Part shown: positions 19,761 through 28,830 of the stretch, one piece after another | How the letters are laid out: each line of letters starts with the position of its first letter | Numbering within the stretch: position 1 is the first letter of the stretch | Assembly: GCA_900129595.1 (NCBI GenBank) | Contig: FQWG01000003.1 | Location: 310,001-374,000, forward strand | Reading direction: 5' to 3' | Origin: Flavobacterium frigidimaris | GTDB lineage: Bacteria; Bacteroidota; Bacteroidia; Flavobacteriales; Flavobacteriaceae | Length of the DNA: 64,000 nucleotides | Translations under genes and position numbers: made by a program | The notes under the pieces: generated by a model | Databases searched by the model: none | Told to the model about the DNA's origin: nothing | Seen by the model: the letters and a program-made list of their open reading frames with translations, nothing else

Positions 19761-21515
19761 TTAAAAATCGAATTTATAATTGGCACCTGCTAACACCTGA
19801 AATCCTTGTACAGGATAATTCAGCCATTTTTCGTACGCCTGATTTCCGATATTATTAAGCTTAAGAAAACAAGTCAGACGTTCGTTGTATTTGTATCCTA
19901 AATGTGCATTGGCATCAAAATAACTTTTTAGTTTCGTAATAACCGGATCTGTTCCTAAATCCAGATTCGATTGCATGTCTTTACGTTCTCCTACATAGAA
20001 AACGTTCAATCCTGCGTACCATTGTTTTGTGATATTTACATCTAGATTCGAACTTAATTTCATCGATGGTAAATTCCATGCTTCAATACCGTCATATTTG
20101 TAACTATTAAAAGTTCCGTTGATTCCGAAAGATACATTTCTTGAAAAATCAGCTTTTAATTCTCCATAAAAACGGAAGGTTCTTACGTCATCATAAACTA
20201 CTCCAAAAGAGTTTCCGAAAGCATAATTCTGATTCGAAAAATCCTCTGTATAATCATTGCCTTTATATAACGCTTTATCTTTTTCATTCAGGTACGAACC
20301 GGTAAGATTATAATTGATATTGTTGGCCAATTTACCTTTTAAACCTGCAAAAACAGTATATTGATTATTCGTAGGTTTCATATTTAATGTTGGCGATAAA
20401 AACGGGTTATCGTTTACAAAATCAGCATAAGAGTTTTGCTCTAAACCACCATTTACTCCTGTGTAGAAAATCATTAAATCGCCTACTAATTTATACGAAG
20501 CATTTACTTTTGGATAAATATAAAACTTGTTTCCGCTGTTTTCAGAATCCAGCCCATAAAACAAACCAGCTCCTAATTCAAGTGTCCAGTCGTTTTCAAG
20601 AATTACAAAACTTGGTTCGATTCCAAAATTCGTCAAACTGTATTTTAGAGGTTGCGTATTATCTCTAGTATAATTATGTTCGAAAGATCCACTTACGTGA
20701 TCCACAATAATATTAGTATTAATTGATTGATCCATTACTTCAACCTTGAAAGAAGGTTTTACATAAAAGCGATTCTCTGAAGAAGAAAAACTATCTGAAA
20801 AATGGGTAAACTTCGTAGAGATTTTACTAAAAACCCCTTCATTAAATTCGATATTTCCACCTAACGAAATGGTATTATAAGAATGATTCGGGTTAATACC
20901 TCTAATTAGATCATCACGGGTTTGTCCTGCCAAAGTCGAACCAAATTCAGCCGGTAAACCATACCAGTTGTACAATTGATTTTGGTAGCCCAAATCAATA
21001 TTCCAGGACATGTCACGATTGTTTACTCCGTACCCTACATTTAATGCTGTATCATAAAACTCATCATTAAGATCTACACCTTTAATACCGCCTTGAGACG
21101 AATGGTGACGGAACATTCCGGCCACATAATCATTGTTTCCTAAATCCTGATTTATGAATAATTCAGCATTTAAAGTACCATAATTTCCAACTCCCAAAGT
21201 CGCATAATTATTAAACAATTTTTCTTTTTTAGATTTCTCAACACCTTCAGCTTTTCCTTTTGAAGGCGTAAATGTAGAAGCTACAGGAACTGACAAAATA
21301 CTATATTTTATAGTTTCTTTAGGCTGATTTCCGGTGTCGTCAAGCGAAGGAGTTTCTTTTATTTTAAAAGCATCTGAAATCGTTGGCGAATACGGTTTTA
21401 CCACGTTTACAGTTTCTGTTCCTATAGTTTCCTCTTTTTTAGTCTGAGAAAACGAAATCTGGACAACAAATAACACTAGTAAAATGATGATTTTATTATG
21501 GCAATTAATTTTCAT
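19761..21515 (-). CDS. TonB-dependent-receptor-like outer-membrane beta-barrel protein
   Basis: The frame is open to 21554, but the ATG at 21515 directly begins a signal peptide (MKINCHNKIIILLVLFVVQISFSQ), so I start it there, giving 584 residues. After a Pro/Lys-rich N-terminal segment the sequence is a series of alternating aromatic and hydrophobic strands typical of an outer-membrane barrel. It ends in a strand with a terminal Phe (GANYKFDF). Flavobacterium homologues are labelled TonB-dependent receptor, yet no plug domain or TonB box is evident, so transport is not established. It lies downstream of a PhzF-like gene and a large TPR protein on the same strand, with only short gaps. Confidence 0.8.
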   Translation of the reverse strand: MKINCHNKIIILLVLFVVQISFSQTKKEETIGTETVNVVKPYSPTISDAFKIKETPSLDDTGNQPKETIKYSILSVPVASTFTPSKGKAEGVEKSKKEKLFNNYATLGVGNYGTLNAELFINQDLGNNDYVAGMFRHHSSQGGIKGVDLNDEFYDTALNVGYGVNNRDMSWNIDLGYQNQLYNWYGLPAEFGSTLAGQTRDDLIRGINPNHSYNTISLGGNIEFNEGVFSKISTKFTHFSDSFSSSENRFYVKPSFKVEVMDQSINTNIIVDHVSGSFEHNYTRDNTQPLKYSLTNFGIEPSFVILENDWTLELGAGLFYGLDSENSGNKFYIYPKVNASYKLVGDLMIFYTGVNGGLEQNSYADFVNDNPFLSPTLNMKPTNNQYTVFAGLKGKLANNINYNLTGSYLNEKDKALYKGNDYTEDFSNQNYAFGNSFGVVYDDVRTFRFYGELKADFSRNVSFGINGTFNSYKYDGIEAWNLPSMKLSSNLDVNITKQWYAGLNVFYVGERKDMQSNLDLGTDPVITKLKSYFDANAHLGYKYNERLTCFLKLNNIGNQAYEKWLNYPVQGFQVLAGANYKFDF

Positions 21516-21621
21516 ATTTCTTTTATTTTGTAAAATGTATTCTGTGAAATGCAAAGTGTCTTACAGCTTACTTTTCACATTTTACAATTATCTAATTTTC
21601 TAATTAACAAATTCTCTAATT

Positions 21622-22485
21622 CTAAGCTTCCCAATCTCCTTTTGCTATAAACTGCGCTTTTCCGCCTATTTTAATATCAAACTGATTGTCAGTTACACTT
21701 CCGTTAAAATAAATCTCAGACGGACGACCGATATAATCTCCCTGATAATTAATCAATTCAAATTCAGGTTTGTGATATTTTAATAAAAAAGCCTGTAAAC
21801 AAGTACTCGCGCTTCCCGTTGCTGCATCTTCTACCAATTGATTGTGTTCGATACACAACATTCTGCTAAATAATTTTGACCCTTCTAAATAATAAAAATA
21901 TAAAGCCCTGTGGCTTGTTTTACAATTATTTTTAAGCCATTGTTCCATTTTATCTTTGTCTACGACTAAATTTTCCAACGCTCTTTTACTGCTTAATCCA
22001 ACCATTACAAAGGCACTTCCGGTGGTTACTTCCTGAATAGGAAATTGATTTTCGAAATCATGATTTTTCAGATTACTAAAAACTGTAAAATCTTCTTTTG
22101 CAAAAATATCCCAAAATTTAGGCTGAGCTGCTTTTAACCAAATCAAACCTTCAGATTGATGAATTGAAATGGGTCCAATTGGAACATTTAATTTTATATG
22201 CTCCGGAGCATCATTAAATACTTTATTCATCAAAACCCATGAAGTCCCAATTATTGGATGTCCCGCAAATTGCATTTCCTGAGATGGGGTAAATATTTTT
22301 ATCTCGGCTTTATTATTTTCTATATCAAGTTTGGTGATAAAAGTGCTTTCGGCGAAATTAATTTCGCGCGCAATTTGCTGCATTTCTGCTGAACTTAATT
22401 TTCCTGCATCCATAAAAACTGCCAATTGATTACCGGCATATTTTTTATCAGCAAAAACATCAACTATATAAAAAGGTAAACTCAT
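21622..22485 (-). CDS. PhzF-family isomerase-like protein
   Basis: A 287-residue protein of the PhzF/diaminopimelate-epimerase fold, counting from the ATG at 22485 (MSLPFYIVDVF). The longer frame to 22539 adds an unlikely N-terminus. Signatures are NQLAVFMDAG, the NFAESTFI block with the catalytic Glu, FAGHPIIGTSWVL, and VEDAATGSAS near the C-terminus. In phenazine producers PhzF isomerises trans-2,3-dihydro-3-hydroxyanthranilate. Most homologues, including those in organisms without phz genes, have unknown substrates. No phenazine gene is seen here. It sits between an outer-membrane barrel gene and a TPR gene. Confidence 0.9.
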   Translation of the reverse strand: MSLPFYIVDVFADKKYAGNQLAVFMDAGKLSSAEMQQIAREINFAESTFITKLDIENNKAEIKIFTPSQEMQFAGHPIIGTSWVLMNKVFNDAPEHIKLNVPIGPISIHQSEGLIWLKAAQPKFWDIFAKEDFTVFSNLKNHDFENQFPIQEVTTGSAFVMVGLSSKRALENLVVDKDKMEQWLKNNCKTSHRALYFYYLEGSKLFSRMLCIEHNQLVEDAATGSASTCLQAFLLKYHKPEFELINYQGDYIGRPSEIYFNGSVTDNQFDIKIGGKAQFIAKGDWEA

Positions 22486-22559
22486 ATTTTTTTTATTGTG
22501 AAATGTAATTTGTGAAATGTAAAATGCCCTTGTGTTCACATTTTACATCTAACATTTAA

Positions 22560-25500
22560 CTATTTATTGATCGACGAATTCGTTTTAGCTTCTTCTGCTT
22601 TTATCGCAGCCAACTCTTTTTTAGCTTCTTCGACAACATCCGGAAAATCGGTAAAATTGTTGATTACGTTATCTAAAATGTAAGTTGCCTGATAACTGTC
22701 TTTTAAACCGTAAAAGTTTTTTGCCATTAAGACCAAACTCTTCGCTCCGTAATATTTAAAAGCTGAATAGTTTTTTGCCAGTTTCTGAACTGAAACATTC
22801 GAAGCATCAAATTTGCCTTCTTTGGTTTTAAAGTACGCATCATAATACAATGCTTCTGCGGCCAATTCTCCTTTTGATGTTGCTGATAATTTTGCGTAAG
22901 CTGCTTTAGCTTTGTCTTCATCACCCGTTTGCATTGCTGCACGCGCCACGATGATCTGAGCATCCGCTTTTACATTTGCATCCGCTTTTACATTTTCGAG
23001 TACTTTGTCAGCATAAACGACTGCATTGTCATAATCCTTCTTGTCATAATAACACTTCATCAGGTTCGCCTGTGCAAAGCTTTTGTTTTGAGATGAATCA
23101 GATTCATTTTCTAATCTTGTCAGAACCGGAACCGATTGATCACAATCTTTTGCTTTTAGGAAGATCTGCGCTAATTTCATTAAAGATTTCTCTGTAAATT
23201 CGTTTCTTGGCTGATCGATTACGTATTGATAATTGGCAACTGATTTCGTTTCAGAGCCTTCAGCATAATACAATTGTCCCAAATAATAATTAGCTTCTAA
23301 AGAATGAAGTCCCGTTGAAAACTTAGTGATATAACCCACAAAACCAGTAATGGCCTGTTTGCTGTTGTTTTGGCTGTATTGTCTAAAAGCGGCATCATAA
23401 GTATCGTTGTCCAATTCTGCATCTGTAACGGCAACAAAGTCTAACGTACGAACCCATGTGGCATATTCATCTACTTTTCCTGAATCAACATAGATCAATC
23501 TTGCTGTCGAAACTGCTTCTAAAGCTTCCGGAGTTTTCGGGAATTCTGCAGCTACTTTTTTAAATTTAGCTAATGCCTGATCTTCACGATCTGAGTTATA
23601 ATAAATCAATCCTTGTTTTAAAATTGATTTTGAAGTAAAGGCACCGTTTTTATATTCAGAAATTAACTGATCGTAGGTTTTTAGAGCCAGATCATTCTTT
23701 TTGTCTGCCACATAACTATTTCCTAATTCATATAAAGCATCATCACGGTATTCTGATTTTTTATACATCTGAAGGAAATTATTCAGCTCGCTAATTTTTT
23801 TATCATTTTTTGACATAAAACCAAAAGACATCGCTTTTTGGAACTGCGCATAATCAGCATCAACTCCTTTTCCTTCAATTGCTTTTGCGTAAGCTTCATT
23901 TGCTGCAGTATATTTTGAAGTAACAAAACGAGAATCTCCTAAACGCAAATACGAATCATTCAAACGAACTTTATCTGCTTTAGAATTGTCGATTTGCGCC
24001 TGAAAAGAATTTCCTGCCTGATCGTATTCTTTTAGTTTAAAATAAGTATATCCAATATTGTAATTGATGTTTTTATACTCGTCTGTCGTTTTTGCTGCGG
24101 CCTGCCCAACAAACTGTTTGTACGTCAATAATGCATTTTGAAAATCACCTGTCACGTATTCTGTCTCTGCTTTCCAGAAAGTGGCACGCGCTGTGAACTC
24201 AGGCGTTTTTTGTTCGCTGATGGCACTTTTGAACATTTTTCCCGCTTCCTGATAATTCGATTCATTATACAATTCTATACCTCTATAGAAAAGTACTTTC
24301 TGATACGCCGCTTTATTTTCTGCTGTTCTGTTTTTCTCTAATAAAGTCAAAGCTTCCTTGTAGTTTTTAGTCGAAATATAAGAATCCACCAATAATTTTT
24401 CTACTTCTGATTTACTTGAATTGTTTGGATATTTCTTTAAGAAATCAAGTAAAATTGCCGGAACAGTCTGATAAGCGTTTCCGATATCATAACTCACTTT
24501 AGCATAATTTAGAGCTGCATCTTCCTGAATTTGTGCATTAAAATCCATTTCAGAAGCATTTTTAAAAGCATTCAGGGCTTCTTGTTTTTTACCCGTATTC
24601 AAATAACTCAAACCTAAATGGTAATAGGCATTTTGAGCTACAAAATCTTTTCCTTCGATAATTTTATTGAATTGGGAAATTGCTTTCTCATAGTCTTTTT
24701 GCTCATAATACGCATAACCCAATTGATAGAAATCAGTATTACTCCATTTTCCTTTTTTACCAGCATATTGCTCTAAAAACGGAATCGCTTTATCGTATTG
24801 TTTGAGGTTGAAATAACTTTCTCCGATAATCTTGTTCAGTTCAGATTTTTCAAGCGCATTTGATTTCGCCATAGCTTTTTGTCCCAGATCAATGGCTTTC
24901 TGGAAATTCCCTAATTTGAAATTCATATCAGCCTGATAATACGAAAGCTTTTCTTTGTATTTTTCTTCCCCTGAAACTTCATCAAAATATTTGGTTGCTT
25001 CTTTATAATCGTCGCCTTCATAAGCCATAAATCCTAAATAATATTTGGCCTGAGAACCAAATTCAGGAGAATTAACGACTTTATTAAAATAAGTTGTTGC
25101 TTCCTTTTTCTTTTTGGCATTAAAATAACTGTATCCTTTCTGGAAATTGAATTTATCCGAATCAGATTTGCTCATGTAACTTTCGTCTACTTTATCAAAC
25201 CATTGCAACGCTTTTGGATAATTTCCCTGTTCGAAGAAATACTGCGCCACTTCGATATACGCCTGATTTTGTTTGGTGCTTGTAGGATAATCGGTAACGA
25301 ATTTTTCCATCAGCGCATCAGCGTTTGCTTTATTGGTTCTAATGGCGCAATTGGCGATATAATACGCACAATCTGACTGAACTTCTTCGGTTGTGGCATT
25401 ATTTTTTACAGACTCAAAGATAAGTTGTGCCGAAGCATATTGTTTGTCATTGTATAAAGCCAGTGCTTTGTCAAAATCCTTTAAATCATAAGTATAAATA

Positions 25501-25574
25501 GCCGATTTTTGTGCCGAAACTATGGTCGAGATGAGGATAATTGGTAATAAAAAGAACCAGGAAAGTTTACGCAT
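22560..25574 (-). CDS. Secreted tetratricopeptide-repeat protein
   Basis: A 1004-residue protein with a signal peptide (about 1-22, ending TIVSAQ) followed by TPR-like helical repeats over almost the whole length. Repeat words such as YYLGFMAYEGDDYKEATKYF, YQLGYAYYEQKDYEKAISQF and YHLGLSYLNTGKKQEALNAF are easily seen. Their order and number point to a long periplasmic or outer-membrane-attached superhelix for protein binding. The next same-strand genes are a PhzF-like enzyme and an outer-membrane barrel protein. By context it may act with the barrel at the cell envelope, but that is inference. The ATG at 25574 gives a normal signal peptide. Confidence 0.93.
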   Translation of the reverse strand: MRKLSWFFLLPIILISTIVSAQKSAIYTYDLKDFDKALALYNDKQYASAQLIFESVKNNATTEEVQSDCAYYIANCAIRTNKANADALMEKFVTDYPTSTKQNQAYIEVAQYFFEQGNYPKALQWFDKVDESYMSKSDSDKFNFQKGYSYFNAKKKKEATTYFNKVVNSPEFGSQAKYYLGFMAYEGDDYKEATKYFDEVSGEEKYKEKLSYYQADMNFKLGNFQKAIDLGQKAMAKSNALEKSELNKIIGESYFNLKQYDKAIPFLEQYAGKKGKWSNTDFYQLGYAYYEQKDYEKAISQFNKIIEGKDFVAQNAYYHLGLSYLNTGKKQEALNAFKNASEMDFNAQIQEDAALNYAKVSYDIGNAYQTVPAILLDFLKKYPNNSSKSEVEKLLVDSYISTKNYKEALTLLEKNRTAENKAAYQKVLFYRGIELYNESNYQEAGKMFKSAISEQKTPEFTARATFWKAETEYVTGDFQNALLTYKQFVGQAAAKTTDEYKNINYNIGYTYFKLKEYDQAGNSFQAQIDNSKADKVRLNDSYLRLGDSRFVTSKYTAANEAYAKAIEGKGVDADYAQFQKAMSFGFMSKNDKKISELNNFLQMYKKSEYRDDALYELGNSYVADKKNDLALKTYDQLISEYKNGAFTSKSILKQGLIYYNSDREDQALAKFKKVAAEFPKTPEALEAVSTARLIYVDSGKVDEYATWVRTLDFVAVTDAELDNDTYDAAFRQYSQNNSKQAITGFVGYITKFSTGLHSLEANYYLGQLYYAEGSETKSVANYQYVIDQPRNEFTEKSLMKLAQIFLKAKDCDQSVPVLTRLENESDSSQNKSFAQANLMKCYYDKKDYDNAVVYADKVLENVKADANVKADAQIIVARAAMQTGDEDKAKAAYAKLSATSKGELAAEALYYDAYFKTKEGKFDASNVSVQKLAKNYSAFKYYGAKSLVLMAKNFYGLKDSYQATYILDNVINNFTDFPDVVEEAKKELAAIKAEEAKTNSSINK

Positions 25575-25687
25575 TTTAATTATATTTAGTATTCAAATGT
25601 ATCATTTTATACCGTTTATAACGAAACGTTTTAAGCTTTTATTATAAACAAATATTTTAACAATGCTTATTTAGAAATTAAGCTGAA

Positions 25688-25819
25688 ACCATATAAGTCA
25701 TATAAGTAATTATAAGTTAGGAGCTTTAGCAACTTCTTTTCGATAGTAAATCATTAAGTTGCTACAAATAAAAATTTTAGCGTTACTAATCTAAAATGAA
25801 CATATATCTCTTATATGGT
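25688..25819. repeat. Palindromic element with ACCATATAAG ends
   Basis: The left end ACCATATAAGTCATATAAG (25688-25706) is inverted at the right end (25801-25819, reverse complement ACCATATAAGAGATATATG). Inside are AGCAACTT (25728-25735) and AAGTTGCT (25755-25762), so the element is folded twice. It belongs to the family found at 48767-48800 and 50517-50893. It occupies the 340-bp gap 25575-25914 together with the ftsE promoter. Confidence 0.75.
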
Positions 25820-25865
25820 TATAAAATTCATTTCGATATTTTATAAGAAATGATTCAAATTTATT

Positions 25866-25895
25866 TTGAATACAACCGTTATCTTATTACTTTTA
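25866..25895 (+). promoter_or_regulatory. Probable ftsE promoter
   Basis: A TTG at 25866-25868 (within TTTTG) is followed after 19 bp by TACTTTTA (25888-25895), one base from the TAnnTTTG -7 consensus. The ATG follows 19 bp later. Confidence 0.45.
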
Positions 25896-25914
25896 CCAAT
25901 CAAATCAATTTATT

Positions 25915-26598
25915 ATGTCACAAACCGTACTGTCTCTTAAAGAAGTCACTATATATCAGGAAGGAAGAAAAATTTTATCTCATATTAATTTAGATGTTAA
26001 CCACGGCGAGTTTATCTACGTTATTGGAAAAACAGGTTCCGGAAAAAGTAGTTTTCTAAAAACATTGTACGGAGATTTGCCTTTAAGTGAAGGTGAAGGT
26101 CATATCGTTGAATTTGATTTGGCTACTTTAAAAGAAAATGATATTCCGTATTTGCGACGTAAAATCGGGATTGTATTTCAGGATTTCAAATTGCTTCCGG
26201 ACCGTTCCGTAAAAGACAATATGCTTTTTGTATTGCGTGCTACTGGCTGGGTTGATAAAGAAGGAATGGAACGTAAAATTGATGAAGTTCTGGATAAAGT
26301 GGGCATGAAAGATTATACCAACAAAATGCCGCATCAGCTTTCCGGAGGAGAACAACAGCGTGTTGCTATTGCAAGAGCCTTGTTAAACGATCCTGAATTT
26401 ATCCTGGCAGATGAACCAACCGGAAACCTTGATCCGCAAACAAGTTCTGAAGTTCTTGAAGTATTAAAAAAGATCAACGCAAACGGCAAAACGATTATCA
26501 TGGCAACCCATGATTATGCTTTATTAATGAAATTCCCGTCTAAAACATTAAAATGTGAAGACGAAAGAATTTTTGAAGTAGTACAACGCAGCGTCTAA
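25915..26598 (+). CDS. ftsE: Cell-division ABC transporter ATPase FtsE
   Basis: A 227-residue ABC ATPase. The P-loop is GKTGSGKSS (38-46), the signature is LSGGEQQRVAIARALL, and Walker B is FILADEPTG. The LRRKIGIVFQDFKLLPDRSVKDN segment is typical of FtsE. With FtsX it controls peptidoglycan hydrolases at the division septum. ftsX is not adjacent; the next gene is on the other strand, and Bacteroidota often encode the two apart. The similar ATPase LolD is an alternative, but the Q-loop segment fits FtsE better. Confidence 0.9.
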   Translation: MSQTVLSLKEVTIYQEGRKILSHINLDVNHGEFIYVIGKTGSGKSSFLKTLYGDLPLSEGEGHIVEFDLATLKENDIPYLRRKIGIVFQDFKLLPDRSVKDNMLFVLRATGWVDKEGMERKIDEVLDKVGMKDYTNKMPHQLSGGEQQRVAIARALLNDPEFILADEPTGNLDPQTSSEVLEVLKKINANGKTIIMATHDYALLMKFPSKTLKCEDERIFEVVQRSV

Positions 26599-26757
26599 TA
26601 CTCTTGATTTTATTGCGATCTGATAACTTATGTTTTTCTGCTTGTTCAGCATTTAAGCAATAATTCGACGACTCAGTAATTGAAGTACAAAATCATGACT
26701 CTGACTCTGCTACCCTCATTTACCAAAATGAATGTGATGATTGATTTGCAAAAGCTG

Positions 26758-27360
26758 TTATTTGTGATCAAATGCCGGTAAATACCATTTGAATTTTACC
26801 GCCAATAATCGAACAGTAATTATGATAACTGAAGTTGTTAAGTATAAAATATCATTATCTAAATTCAGTTTTTTTAGCGCAAAAAATACGATACCGCCAA
26901 AAATACAGATCGTAGCATAAATTTCCCTTCTGAATATTGTTGGAATTTCGGTACACAAAATATCGCGTGTTACACCGCCAAAACAAGCTGTCATAGTTCC
27001 CAAGGCAATACAAATAACAGGATGCAAACCCTTTTCAAGTCCTTTTTCAAGACCTATTAAAGTAAAAACCCCAAGTCCGATAGTATCAAACAAAAACAAG
27101 GAAGTTCTTAATCTGTCAAACTTTTTTCTAAACAGAATTGCGAAGCCAAAACCTAAGATTATCACATAAACATATTGCAAATTCAGCATCCATCCTACCG
27201 GTGTTCTGCCTATTAAAACATCACGAAGCGTACCGCCACCAACGGCCGTAACAAAAGCAATAATAAAAACACCAAACGGATCCAGCTTTTTATGCATTGC
27301 CGTTAAAGCGCCTGACATTGCAAAAGCCATTGTACCGATAAGATCTAATAAATGAAACAT
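26758..27360 (-). CDS. TRIC/YadS-type membrane protein
   Basis: A 200-residue protein from the ATG at 27360 (MFHLLDLIGTMAFAMSGAL); the longer frame to 27402 is less likely. It has about seven membrane segments made of two related repeats, each with a glycine-rich motif: GGGTLRDVLIG near residue 55 and FGGVTRDILC near residue 140. This is the UPF0126/TRIC family. Bacterial and archaeal members form trimeric potassium-permeable channels in vitro. The physiological role in bacteria is unclear. It is separated from neighbouring genes by short gaps and looks monocistronic or first in a minus-strand group. Confidence 0.9.
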   Translation of the reverse strand: MFHLLDLIGTMAFAMSGALTAMHKKLDPFGVFIIAFVTAVGGGTLRDVLIGRTPVGWMLNLQYVYVIILGFGFAILFRKKFDRLRTSLFLFDTIGLGVFTLIGLEKGLEKGLHPVICIALGTMTACFGGVTRDILCTEIPTIFRREIYATICIFGGIVFFALKKLNLDNDILYLTTSVIIITVRLLAVKFKWYLPAFDHK

Positions 27361-27410
27361 GCTGTTTTTTTTAGGTGCAAAGGTACAGATACAAACATTC
27401 AAAAACCGAA

Positions 27411-27836
27411 TTAATTATGTCGTTTTTGATCCTTTATTTTTATTTCTATTTGAGGGTTTATCTTATTAATCGTATCAATAAACCTAAGTTTATCTTTTGG
27501 CGAAATCAAAACTGTATCCAACTTATCATATACAATTTCGAGTCTGTCAAAAGAAAGCGCGGGTGAACTTATGATATTATAACTTTCGGAAACCTTCTTA
27601 ATATCTTTAATTTCAATTGCCAAATTATAAAAGAAACCACATTTTATCAATACTTTATTATCCTTAATAGTGTAATAAGTAGTCAAAAATATATGAACTA
27701 TAAAAGCGGATACCAAAAGTATAAAACCAAAACCAATCCAGCTTCGGTCATATATTAATCTTACCAGGATTAGTCCAAAGAGTAAAATTAAAAACAGGAC
27801 AAACCAGAGATCCGTTTTAGATTTAAATTTTTCCAT
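27411..27836 (-). CDS. Membrane protein with bacterial PH-like domain
   Basis: A 141-residue protein. The first 50 residues hold two hydrophobic helices (WFVLFLILLFGLILVRLIY and IGFGFILLVSAFIVHIFL). The remainder (TYYTIKDNKVLIKCGFFYNLAIEIKDIKKV and onward) is a beta-rich bacterial PH-like domain of the YyaB/bPH type. Such proteins are common and uncharacterised. It lies 7 bp downstream of the secreted CsgG/LpoB-like gene, so they probably form one transcript. Confidence 0.75.
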   Translation of the reverse strand: MEKFKSKTDLWFVLFLILLFGLILVRLIYDRSWIGFGFILLVSAFIVHIFLTTYYTIKDNKVLIKCGFFYNLAIEIKDIKKVSESYNIISSPALSFDRLEIVYDKLDTVLISPKDKLRFIDTINKINPQIEIKIKDQKRHN

Positions 27837-27843
27837 TTAGCCC

Positions 27844-28692
27844 TTATTTCTTTACGTAAATTGGACTTCTTTTTAATAAATACGTAATAGAATCCATCCA
27901 GCTGTCTTTTATATTCAGGAAAGGTTTACGGGTTTGAGAGTAAATTTTGGTTCCGTTTTTATACATGTCAAAATAAACCATGTAATTATAGTAAGTCTGA
28001 TTACTGGCCGTTGTTGTCGAAATATCGCTCGTTTTTACCTTTTTGTTATTGTCACTTACTTTAGCATTTCCGCTGTTGTAAGTCGAAGCCGTAGAACCTT
28101 CAGTAATAGTAAACGAAACTTTAGCAGCAATAACATTATCAACTCCCAGGATTTTCTGAAGATCCTCAATTGGCGTTTCATCGATATTTTTATAATCGAT
28201 TCCCGCTTTATGCAACAGGCTGTTGGTCACTCTTAAGTCCTGAACCGTAAGCGGAAAAAGGTTTGCAGATTTGTCTAACAGTTTATTATAAAGGTCATTT
28301 TGAGCAAATTTCGCCATCTCCTCAGAACTCTCCATAGTACCGGAATTCACGTAAGGAACCGGCAGAACGGCAATTGTATTGGGTTTCATTTCTGCAGCAG
28401 CAATTACCTGACCTGTATTATCTGATGTTGCAGTTCCTGCAGAGACATCAAAAGTTTGCGAACGACCGCTGGCAAAATCAATTCTGGCAATTTGAGATAC
28501 ATCAAGCGCGATTTGCATTGTTTCTCCCGGCAAAGAATATTCAACCGTTTTGTCAGACATTTTAGCAATCGTACATTCAATGATCTGATAATCTCTTTTA
28601 ATTATTTTATCCAGCTTTTTTCCGCCCTGAGCGAAAGTAAAAACAGAAACGAACAGTAGTACTATTACGGTAATAACTTTTGTGAAGTTCAT
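27844..28692 (-). CDS. Secreted protein with CsgG/LpoB-like fold, unknown role
   Basis: A 282-residue protein with a signal peptide (about 1-21, VSVFTFAQ). Residues about 30-75 look like a small beta domain. From about 105 the sequence reads TIAVLPVPYVNSG, then a long helix and DLRVTNSLLHKAGIDYKNI, EDLQKILGVDNVIAAKVS. This alternation resembles the LpoB/CsgG/TolB-N group, whose members start with an IAVLPF-type strand followed by a helix and a VD-x-VI strand. No lipobox Cys follows the signal, unlike LpoB. Function is unknown. The downstream neighbour is a PH-domain membrane protein. Confidence 0.6.
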   Translation of the reverse strand: MNFTKVITVIVLLFVSVFTFAQGGKKLDKIIKRDYQIIECTIAKMSDKTVEYSLPGETMQIALDVSQIARIDFASGRSQTFDVSAGTATSDNTGQVIAAAEMKPNTIAVLPVPYVNSGTMESSEEMAKFAQNDLYNKLLDKSANLFPLTVQDLRVTNSLLHKAGIDYKNIDETPIEDLQKILGVDNVIAAKVSFTITEGSTASTYNSGNAKVSDNNKKVKTSDISTTTASNQTYYNYMVYFDMYKNGTKIYSQTRKPFLNIKDSWMDSITYLLKRSPIYVKK

Positions 28693-28830
28693 GGTATTTA
28701 AGTTAAAATTTTCCTACTCTTTGGCTTTTCGGATTCGCCTTTTTATAAAAAATACGCTCTAAATTTGTAAAATAAGCGCATACTCAAAGTTACGAAATTC
28801 TAAATAAACACTCATTAAAAACCGAATTAA

